Translations under genes and position numbers: made by a program | Shown: positions 6,948 to 13,060 of the stretch, piece after piece | Position numbering within the stretch: position 1 is the stretch's first letter | Layout of the letters: every line of letters starts with the position of its first letter | NCBI GenBank assembly: GCA_946479615.1 | Contig: CAMLGR010000135.1 | Span: forward strand, 1-13,060 | From: an uncultured Bacteroidota bacterium | GTDB taxonomy: Bacteria; Bacteroidota; Bacteroidia; Chitinophagales; Chitinophagaceae | DNA length: 13,060 nucleotides | Direction: 5' to 3' | Notes under the pieces: model-generated | Database searches by the model: none | Told to the model about the DNA's origin: nothing | Seen by the model: the letters and a program-made list of their open reading frames with translations, nothing else

Positions 6948-7370
6948 GTGAAAGGGAAAAGTGAAAAAATGGCAGTCTGACAGGTGAGAAAGATGTGATT
7001 TGGCACTTACGGGGTTGGGCGGCTGTCTTACAGAGGGCTGAGTAGAACACGGATGGTATGGATGAAAGGATATGAATTGGATAATGATAAAACCCCTGAA
7101 ATCCAATCCATTTAATATCCTTTTATCCACTTCTATCCGTGTTCTATATCATTAGCTGGCGGGCAAAAGGAACCTTCTTTCGACAAAGACCCTTATACCC
7201 GTGTTTTCCTCGTTCAACAAAGGGTTGTTATACCCTGTTCCCCGGTTTTTCAAACATCGACCTTCAACCTTATAGGTTAAGCACGTTACTGGATTTCTTC
7301 TTTTAACGACTATAGAAAAGGCGCTGATAGTAGAGGTATTTTATTTCAACAGAAAATAAATAAATCAGCT
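6948..7370. other. Intergenic region between dnaK and the amidase gene
   Basis: A divergent gap that must hold promoters for dnaK (minus) and for the amidase operon (plus). It contains inverted repeat IR5 (7043-7146). Right of it, 7155-7370 is AT-rich without recognisable genes or RNA structure; no confident promoter pair is seen, and the amidase ATG is preceded by AT-rich DNA without a Shine-Dalgarno. Confidence 0.55.
7043..7146. repeat. Inverted repeat IR5 (GGAT-word stem-loop)
   Basis: Left arm 7043-7082 and right arm 7101-7146 are imperfect inverted copies. They share TAGAACACGGAT at the outer end, with GGAT words at 7051, 7060, 7068 and 7079 in the left arm and matching ATCC words in the right. 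The arms differ by several indels, so the stem is interrupted. The loop is only 18 bases. Confidence 0.85.
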
Positions 7371-8219
7371 ATGCCACAAAGCGTTTTCCGCATCTTCCTT
7401 TTTACAGAGTTTGCGGATTATATCCGCCAGACCGCCTTCCAGCGAAAGATCCGGTTCGTCCAGAACCACCACACCTGGAAGCCCGACTACTCTAATTTCA
7501 ATAAACCTGGCGTGGCCCATATGACCTTACTGGAAAATATGCGGCAAGACCATATCCACTCCCGCGGCTGGAGCGATATCGGCCAGAATATTACCATTTT
7601 CCCCGATGGAAAGATTGGCCTTTGCCGCGCACTCGATATCACCCCCGCCGGCATATATGGCGCCAATACCGGCGGTATCTGCATCGAGAACCTTGGCAAT
7701 TTTGATACCGGCGGCGATGCCATGACGGCCGCGCAAAAAGAAGCCATTGTTAATACCAATGCCATCCTTTGCCTGAAATTCGGATTACAACCCCGCCCTG
7801 CCGAAGTCGTTTACCATCACTGGTATGATACCAAAGGCAACCGCTTCTCCGACGGGGATATCAATTCAGGCAAAGTATTGCTGAATAAACTACAGAAAAC
7901 ATGTCCCGGCACCAATTTCTTTCCTGCTCCCGGCCAGGTTTTTAAAGGCAATACGATCACAGCCGCCATTGCCAATTTCTATCCGTTGATCACTACGGCC
8001 ATGGCGCAATTACAGCAGGCGCCGGTAGCACCCGTTCATACCACTGAAAAAACGGTGACGGCAGATACACTGAATGTACGCGCTGGTCGTGGCATAGAAT
8101 TCAATATCGTGCGTAAGCTCCCGAAGAATATGAAAATACAGGTGTATGAAACAGTCAGCGAATGGTCACGCATCAATCCTGCTGCGGAAGAATGGGTAAG
8201 CGCTAAATATCTTTTATAA
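7371..8219 (+). CDS. N-acetylmuramoyl-L-alanine amidase (PGRP type) with SH3 tail
   Basis: Predicted zinc amidase that cleaves the bond between N-acetylmuramic acid and L-alanine of peptidoglycan. The amidase_2/PGRP domain spans about residues 25-200. Zinc ligands are visible: the HH-T motif at 33-35, YHHWYD with H149/H150, and C178 in KTCPG. GWSDIGQNITIFPDG at 66-80 is the central strand motif; the tyrosine seen at this place in T7-type amidases is Q72, as I recall for a Bacteroidota subgroup, so it need not mean inactivity. A bacterial SH3 domain follows at about 228-282 (TADTLNVRAGRG...EWVSAKYLL), typical for cell-wall binding. There is no signal peptide or membrane segment, so the enzyme is cytosolic, as in phage endolysins or recycling amidases, or leaves by another route. 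The next gene starts 18 bases on, in the same operon. Confidence 0.92.
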   Translation: MPQSVFRIFLFTEFADYIRQTAFQRKIRFVQNHHTWKPDYSNFNKPGVAHMTLLENMRQDHIHSRGWSDIGQNITIFPDGKIGLCRALDITPAGIYGANTGGICIENLGNFDTGGDAMTAAQKEAIVNTNAILCLKFGLQPRPAEVVYHHWYDTKGNRFSDGDINSGKVLLNKLQKTCPGTNFFPAPGQVFKGNTITAAIANFYPLITTAMAQLQQAPVAPVHTTEKTVTADTLNVRAGRGIEFNIVRKLPKNMKIQVYETVSEWSRINPAAEEWVSAKYLL

Positions 8220-8237
8220 TAACTAAAACTGATTGCA

Positions 8238-9431
8238 ATGGATACTATGTCAACCGGTACTTCCAAACCAAGTATCTGGGAATTCAAAAAATACAAAGAG
8301 TACGAATGGTTCCGTTTCCTGGTGATCAAACTGATTACACTGGTAATACTATATATCGTTGTTCATTTGGTCGTCGATTCCAAAAACAGCAAGTTTGGCT
8401 ATGAATATTCCAAACTGGATGCGAAACAAATACAGCAGATCAACCGGATCTATTTTGATTCTGCCGGCACAACAGAACCAACACCGCAACCGGATTCAAA
8501 CGGGGTTCCGGTGCCTGTCAGTGAAAAAACCGAAAAGAAACCCGACCGTTGTATCCGTGCCATCAGCTATATCAGTAACGAATACAATCATAAGATCGAG
8601 AAAACACAACTCGATTCAATCAGGAATTATATCTGTTCATCTTCATCTTCTTTTGAAGTCACAAATTTTCTTTCTGATGTACGATTACAGGTACGATCTT
8701 ATTTCTGGCTGACGGGTCCGATGGTTTATTTTGAAATCATCTTTTGGTCCATCTTCGGTGTGATCTGTTCCTTACTGTTCAATCTTGGCCTTGTAAGCCG
8801 TGGGAGTGCGACTTCCGGTAATACAAGTACCGAATTTGACAGCGCCGAAATTCCTTCGCAGGTCGCAAAGATATTATACGCTCCTATCTGTACACTGGTG
8901 ATCGTACTGGGATATAATTTTTTCAATGATGAAAATATCGTGGATATCAGTTCGAGCAAAGGTGTTATCGTATTTGCCTTTATCGGCGGTTTTTATAGTT
9001 CCAGGCTGATCGCCTTTCTTGATCGCTTAAAGGAAGTACTGTTACCACATAGTGCTGCATCGGATGTTCCATCCAACAATATAACAGCACCCCCGCCGAT
9101 CAATGAAGTATCGATCGCACTGGAACTGGATGAGGATTTCACACCGGAAGATTTAAAAAATGACATTATTGAGACAGGTCTTGGAGATGCTGCTGTCACC
9201 CTGCAGAATGATAAAGGCGATGCGCCTGTTACTGCTGCACGAAAGGGAGAAGATCAATCGGCTGTTTTTATGGTATCCAATCTCAAACCTGGCAAGTATA
9301 TAGTGAAAGCTGCCTGGTCGAAAGAGATCAATGGTACGCCTGTGAACCTGGAGGCCGTACAGGAAGCTGATATAAATTCCGGTGATATGCCTGTTACTAT
9401 CAAATTAAAGAAGTCCAAAGAAGAAGGCTAA
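8238..9431 (+). CDS. Four-helix membrane protein with cytoplasmic beta-rich tail
   Basis: A 397-residue protein that I do not recognise. Predicted membrane helices are at about residues 28-46, 161-184, 209-227 and 241-259. Between helices 1 and 2 lies a polar region of about 110 residues with a P/T-rich part (TTEPTPQPDSNGVPVPVSE) and two cysteines (C105, C133), probably periplasmic and possibly disulfide-bonded. After helix 4 comes an amphipathic stretch, a P/N linker (275-287) and a C-terminal domain at about 288-391. That domain has a run of predicted beta strands and the sequence VFMVSNLKPGKYIVKAAW, the pattern of prealbumin-like or carboxypeptidase-regulatory beta-sandwiches, which usually bind proteins or sugars. 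It sits 18 bases after the amidase gene, so the two are probably cotranscribed. A role as membrane anchor, channel or sensor is inference. Confidence 0.78.
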   Translation: MDTMSTGTSKPSIWEFKKYKEYEWFRFLVIKLITLVILYIVVHLVVDSKNSKFGYEYSKLDAKQIQQINRIYFDSAGTTEPTPQPDSNGVPVPVSEKTEKKPDRCIRAISYISNEYNHKIEKTQLDSIRNYICSSSSSFEVTNFLSDVRLQVRSYFWLTGPMVYFEIIFWSIFGVICSLLFNLGLVSRGSATSGNTSTEFDSAEIPSQVAKILYAPICTLVIVLGYNFFNDENIVDISSSKGVIVFAFIGGFYSSRLIAFLDRLKEVLLPHSAASDVPSNNITAPPPINEVSIALELDEDFTPEDLKNDIIETGLGDAAVTLQNDKGDAPVTAARKGEDQSAVFMVSNLKPGKYIVKAAWSKEINGTPVNLEAVQEADINSGDMPVTIKLKKSKEEG

Positions 9432-9433
9432 AC

Positions 9434-9586
9434 TCTGTGGCCCTCTGTGTCTCCTCTGTGGCTCTCTGTGTATAATTCCTGTAAGAGAGTTTCAATTCGT
9501 AAGTTAATCCTGTAATGCTTTAACCCGGTACTTTACTCCTTGAGTTATACGCAGAGAGCCACAGAGGAGACACAGAGGGCCACAGA
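9434..9586. repeat. Inverted repeat IR3 (CTCTGTG-word stem-loop)
   Basis: Left arm 9434-9475 and right arm 9545-9586 are 42-base inverted copies with a single mismatch that is still a G:U pair in RNA. The loop is 69 bases. The left side holds CTCTGTG at 9433, 9443, 9454 and 9464, a spacing of 10-11 bases that matches one helical turn. It begins two bases after the stop codon of the membrane-protein gene. Confidence 0.95.
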
Positions 9587-9625
9587 AGGGTAATACAACG
9601 GAACGGGTATTGCAGGAATGTAGCG

Positions 9626-9676
9626 CCTTCGATATCTTCAACATTTATTCTTATCCCAATCATAAACCTTCGATAT
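9626..9676 (+). repeat. 10-base direct repeat before the patatin gene
   Basis: CCTTCGATAT occurs at 9626-9635 and again at 9667-9676, the second overlapping the ATG of the patatin gene. It may be an operator pair or mere chance; ten bases in AT-rich DNA is weak evidence. Confidence 0.3.
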
Positions 9677-10997
9677 GAAATATAAAATCCTCTCGCTCGA
9701 TGGCGGCGGTTCCTGGTCGCTTATACAGGCCCGTGTTCTTTTAGATATTTATGGGGATATCCGCGGGCATGCCTTACTGAAAGAATTTGACATGGTCATT
9801 GCCAATTCAGGTGGCAGTCTCGTACTCGCCTGCCTCTGCAATGACATGACCGTAAGTGAGATCATTTCTGTACTGGGAAATGAAAAAGACCGTAAACAGG
9901 TTTTTTCCCCACTTACCTTCTGGGAAAAACTGCAATGGAAAAATATAGCGAGCCTTTTCACCAAGGTATTAGGCCCGCGCTACCGGATGAAAAGAAAACT
10001 GGAAGGACTGCAAAGAGTACTGACAGAACATGATCACTTAAATAAAGAAGGTAAGATCGATACACCAATCGTAAACACGGCGCTTTATAAATTACCAACG
10101 ATCATCGGCAAGCCTTCCCTTCAAATACTGATCGTGGGCTACGATTATTTCCGGAGAAGAGTGAGTTTTTTCCGCTCCAATACAAAAAGTCTGACCGATA
10201 GTTTCAGCAAGTATTATTCCATCACGCTCGGTCATGCGATCCATTGTTCGAGCAATGCACCCGTGAATTATTTTGATGGCCCGGCCGAGATACAAATTGC
10301 CAGAACCGATGTAAACGATACCCGCACCTCCTGGTACTGGGATGGCGCTGTATCCGGTTTCAACAATCCCGTGCTGGCAGGATTGGTAGAAGCCTATACG
10401 AACAATTATTTATCACAACCGGAATATTGCATTCTCTCTATCGGTACGAGTACCGGCTCACCGGTTGTACTTACCGATGCGGGCACATCCACCGATCCTG
10501 TTGTAAAAAATGAAGCATTAAAGAATGCCGGTAACAAGTTTGCCATTACCGATACCAGTTCCGGTTTTGTACAGGATATAAAAAAGTTATCGACAAGTAT
10601 CCTGGGCGATCCGCCGGATTCAGCCACATTTATCGCTTATTGTTTTCTCGATCCATCATTAACCAATAAGGCCAACCTGGTCAGGATAAATCCCTGCCTG
10701 CAGGTAGAAAAAGATGGCAACGGAATTTATGTACCACCAATGGTATATAGGAATATGACTGATGGTGTGAAGCGGTTCCAGGATCTGCTGGATCTCGATA
10801 TGGATGCCGTGGAAGATAAACAAGTAGCATTGATACAAGAGCTCTGCGATAAATTTATCGTAACAGGTAATGGCGACAGTCTTCCGAATCAACTGATCCG
10901 CGGCAGTTACCCGAAAAATGCACAGGATAAAGAGACAAGATACCTGGGTCATCCTACTTATAAACTGGCCAAAGAACAATGGATAAAGTGCAGGTGA
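9675..10997 (+). CDS. Patatin-like phospholipase
   Basis: Predicted soluble serine lipase or acyl hydrolase of the patatin/cPLA2 fold, using a Ser-Asp dyad. The oxyanion-hole motif is SLDGGGSW at residues 7-14. The nucleophile elbow is VIANSGGSLV at 41-50, so S45 is the likely nucleophile; the usual G-x-S-x-G has alanine in its first place (A-N-S-G-G). The strand CSSNAPVNYFDG at 191-202 matches the A-S-x-A-P-x-Y-F block, and the catalytic aspartate is D223 in WDGAVSGFNNP. The length (440) suits the family; about 200 C-terminal residues have no known motif. No signal peptide or membrane helix: cytoplasmic or peripherally bound, acting on membrane lipids. It resembles patatins used as effectors in antiphage systems such as CBASS, but no nucleotide cyclase gene is in the window. 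It follows inverted repeat IR3 and precedes IR4. Confidence 0.92.
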   Translation: MKYKILSLDGGGSWSLIQARVLLDIYGDIRGHALLKEFDMVIANSGGSLVLACLCNDMTVSEIISVLGNEKDRKQVFSPLTFWEKLQWKNIASLFTKVLGPRYRMKRKLEGLQRVLTEHDHLNKEGKIDTPIVNTALYKLPTIIGKPSLQILIVGYDYFRRRVSFFRSNTKSLTDSFSKYYSITLGHAIHCSSNAPVNYFDGPAEIQIARTDVNDTRTSWYWDGAVSGFNNPVLAGLVEAYTNNYLSQPEYCILSIGTSTGSPVVLTDAGTSTDPVVKNEALKNAGNKFAITDTSSGFVQDIKKLSTSILGDPPDSATFIAYCFLDPSLTNKANLVRINPCLQVEKDGNGIYVPPMVYRNMTDGVKRFQDLLDLDMDAVEDKQVALIQELCDKFIVTGNGDSLPNQLIRGSYPKNAQDKETRYLGHPTYKLAKEQWIKCR

Positions 10998-11011
10998 GAG
11001 CGAACAGAAGC

Positions 11012-11193
11012 AAGTGTCAAGTTTTAGGTGTTAGATTTTAGGTGTGGAGGGATTGAAGATTTGGCTATTCACTATGTAATCGTATTTTGGTTTCACGCAG
11101 CGGATGCGGAGAAGCGGCGGCAATATGATTAACCTGATCCTCATCCAACACCTAAAATCTAACACCTGAAACCTAACCTTAACCCTGACACTT
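11012..11193. repeat. Inverted repeat IR4 (TTAGGTG-word stem-loop)
   Basis: Left arm 11012-11047 and right arm 11145-11193 are inverted copies with AAGTGTCA at the outer ends and a perfect 20-base inner core (AGGTGTTAGATTTTAGGTGT in the left arm). The right arm has about 12 extra bases, an additional partial TTAGG word. The loop of 97 bases contains a GC-rich, G-heavy part (CGCAGCGGATGCGGAGAAGC, about 11095-11114). It begins 15 bases after the patatin stop. Confidence 0.88.
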
Positions 11194-11224
11194 ATTTTGT
11201 AGCTTGTAACATTAAAAAACCAGT

Positions 11225-13060
11225 ATGCCTGTCCTCCGTTTCTTTACCCGCTTTTTTGGTACCATCTTTCCCAATTTCATCCGGCTGATCAAGGCCTTCC
11301 GCGACAAAACCCGCAAGCTGCCTTTCTGGATTGCGATAATGGATTTCCTGTTTGTATTACGCGGCATGGCGCTCTTCCTGGTATTGAACCTGGCTGGCCT
11401 GGTTTTCTTTTTTGTATTGAGCCAGGGGATCGACCTGTTAACAGCTATTATGGAGGATTCAAAAAGAAGCTATACGGGCTCTATCCTTTGGCTGGTACTC
11501 GGAACTTTTTGCTGGAGCGTGGTCGCAGAATTCGGAGCAAGGTATTCGATGAATGTAACAGACAATTCCGGCAAGACGCTGACCGATGAAAGAGTTGAAT
11601 GGCGAAAATTATTACAGACTTTTTTCTCACGATTCTTTTTATTCCTTCCTCCACTCACCTTGCTGTTTGGATTTACCAGGGCTGCCGTAGTGAATTATGA
11701 TTTCTCATTCGCCGGATTTTTTCAATCACTAAAAGATGTGGGCATAACATTGCTCGTATTTATACTGCTGTTTATTCTCATTTATAATTTATATGAGGAC
11801 CGGCGATGGATCAATAACCTTGGCAAATGGTTACGCTTTCTTCGTCTCGGTAAAGCCGGACAACCCGATGATGAATTAAAATGGCAGGGTAAGCTATATG
11901 GTATTTACCGGGATTATATTTTCATGTACCCGGAATCTGCTTTGCCACCCGGTATCGATGATCCCCAAAAAGAAGGAAATGGCGACGCGCTTACCCATTT
12001 CCCACAATCGGAAAACATAACACCCCGCAACAGGGTTCCCGCGCGATTTATTTTAAAACGATTCGAGCGGCCCGCCCCGGATGATATCTGGTGCCGCTGG
12101 ATCTATAAAGTGCCTTTGTCATTTTTCCCGCGTTTACATCGACAAGTATTGATCATTACGCTTACCGGCATCCTGCTGATCTTTACCATCAGCTTTTTAC
12201 CTATTGACGCCTATAAAGGAATCGGCTCACCAGGACTTATCACGTTTGCATTCGCCTCCTGGCTGGCCGTATACATAGGTATTCTTTTCCTGGATCATGC
12301 CAACCCGTTTAAAATAAATCCTCCCTGGCGTTTATTGTTTTTTGGCTGGATGATCTTTTGTTCGTTCATCAATAATGATCATCCCATACGCAAGAAAACA
12401 AATGATGCTACAGCTATCGATACAAGGCCCCTGCTACGCGATCATTTTCATAAATGGGCGGCGCTTCATCCGAACGACAGTATCATTGTGTTTGTTTGCG
12501 CCGAAGGCGGCGCGATGCGTACCGGTGCTTTTTCTTCGATGATTCTTTCGCGCATCCAGGATATCGATTCTTCTTTTAAAGAAAGAATATTCGCCTTCTC
12601 ATCCGTATCAGGAGGTTCATTAGGGGTAGGCTATTTCAATGCACTGGCCTATTTCAATTCGCATAAGGATCTATTGAGCAGTGGTAACTTTTACAAGGAC
12701 CAGGCAAAAGATTTTTTTTCGCGGGATCACCTGGCACCCATCATTGGTAAAATGTTTTACGGCGATCTTGTCAACCTGTTCAGCCCGCGGATGATCCCCG
12801 CATTTGACCGCGCAGCTGCTCTGGAAAAATCATGGGAACGCGCCTATGATTCAGATGCAGCTTATAATAATAATATGAATGTGTTCTCTTCCGATTATTT
12901 CGCTGTTTACCGTCCCGTTGACAGTATTTTTTATCCTGCCTGGTTCATTAACAGCGAAGAAGTGGAAACAGGTTTGCAGGGATGGATCACGAATATAAAT
13001 CCACAAACACTCCCGTTGAGCGCTGACAGGGATATCCTGAAAAAAGTACAGGGTACGATC
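11225..13060 (+). CDS. Polytopic membrane protein with patatin-like domain (3' end cut off)
   Basis: The frame is open from an ATG at 11225 to the right edge, 612 codons with no stop; an in-frame TAA at 11213-11215 makes this the first ATG. The N-terminal half is membrane-embedded, with likely helices near residues 36-66, 86-101, 137-152, 173-191, 308-326, 337-356 and 368-383. A cytoplasmic part at about 192-300 separates two groups. A patatin-like domain starts near 418: CAEGGAMR at 425-432 is the oxyanion-hole region and FSSVSGGSLG at 458-467 the nucleophile elbow, with S462 as the likely nucleophile. The first glycine of G-x-S-x-G is serine here, parallel to the alanine in the upstream patatin. 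The catalytic aspartate would lie past the edge. A lipase tethered to the membrane it may cut is the plain reading; the product and trigger are unknown. It is co-directional with the amidase, membrane-protein and patatin genes. Confidence 0.87.
   Translation, partial: MPVLRFFTRFFGTIFPNFIRLIKAFRDKTRKLPFWIAIMDFLFVLRGMALFLVLNLAGLVFFFVLSQGIDLLTAIMEDSKRSYTGSILWLVLGTFCWSVVAEFGARYSMNVTDNSGKTLTDERVEWRKLLQTFFSRFFLFLPPLTLLFGFTRAAVVNYDFSFAGFFQSLKDVGITLLVFILLFILIYNLYEDRRWINNLGKWLRFLRLGKAGQPDDELKWQGKLYGIYRDYIFMYPESALPPGIDDPQKEGNGDALTHFPQSENITPRNRVPARFILKRFERPAPDDIWCRWIYKVPLSFFPRLHRQVLIITLTGILLIFTISFLPIDAYKGIGSPGLITFAFASWLAVYIGILFLDHANPFKINPPWRLLFFGWMIFCSFINNDHPIRKKTNDATAIDTRPLLRDHFHKWAALHPNDSIIVFVCAEGGAMRTGAFSSMILSRIQDIDSSFKERIFAFSSVSGGSLGVGYFNALAYFNSHKDLLSSGNFYKDQAKDFFSRDHLAPIIGKMFYGDLVNLFSPRMIPAFDRAAALEKSWERAYDSDAAYNNNMNVFSSDYFAVYRPVDSIFYPAWFINSEEVETGLQGWITNINPQTLPLSADRDILKKVQGTI

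Noticed and set aside
6885..7130. Minus-strand frame of 81 residues upstream of dnaK
   Set aside because: It overlaps the right arm of IR5 and the dnaK promoter and Shine-Dalgarno; the composition is not protein-like.
7371..9431. Prophage lysis cassette (endolysin and holin)
   Set aside because: The amidase resembles an endolysin, but no phage structural, integrase or regulatory genes are nearby and the 397-residue membrane protein is far larger than a holin.
9434..9586. CRISPR array
   Set aside because: The repeated words are inverted between the arms, only 7 bases long and spaced 10-11 bases, with no spacers or cas genes.
7371..13060. Known CBASS or other named antiphage operon
   Set aside because: A patatin is present, but no cyclase, HORMA, E1/E2-like or other sensor gene is seen; naming it a known system is not supported.

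Overview
The window looks like a piece of a Bacteroidota chromosome, most likely Chitinophagaceae or a close relative. The evidence is a DnaK of the Bacteroidota type, sparse Shine-Dalgarno signals, AT-rich intergenic DNA, moderate GC content, and several secreted or membrane proteins of types common in that group. No phage, plasmid or insertion-sequence genes and no RNA genes were recognised. The taxonomic placement is inference, not a database result.

Layout, left to right. (1) 1-470: the start of a secreted protein running off the left edge (minus strand) and a 63-residue conserved-looking small protein (minus strand) with a good hairpin terminator behind it. (2) 471-2940: a two-lobed, signal-peptide-bearing retropepsin-like aspartyl protease (923-2191, plus strand), bracketed by two related long inverted repeats. 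A gene-poor stretch follows that carries two twin intrinsic-terminator hairpins with identical stems. (3) 2941-3444: a DinB-fold metalloprotein (minus strand). (4) 3652-4816: two overlapping plus-strand genes for small membrane proteins of unknown role. (5) 4900-6882: dnaK (minus strand) with its own terminator and a candidate promoter. (6) 7371-13060: a co-directional plus-strand cluster. It holds a peptidoglycan-type amidase with an SH3 tail and no signal peptide, a four-helix membrane protein with a cytoplasmic beta-sandwich-like tail, a soluble patatin-like lipase, and a large polytopic membrane protein ending in a second patatin-like domain. The last gene runs off the right edge.

Two things stand out. 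First, almost every larger intergenic gap holds a long inverted repeat (five in all). Its arms are built of a short word repeated every 8-14 bases (CTATGTG, GGAT, CTCTGTG, TTAGGTG); the word differs between most copies, but the architecture is the same. Two of them have perfect or near-perfect arms of 41-42 bases. Second, the 7371-13060 cluster puts a peptidoglycan hydrolase, two patatin lipases with the same variant nucleophile motif, and a membrane protein side by side, which suggests an envelope-directed system. How these proteins cooperate is inference: the first two are probably cotranscribed (18-base gap), while the other two are separated from them and from each other by inverted repeats.
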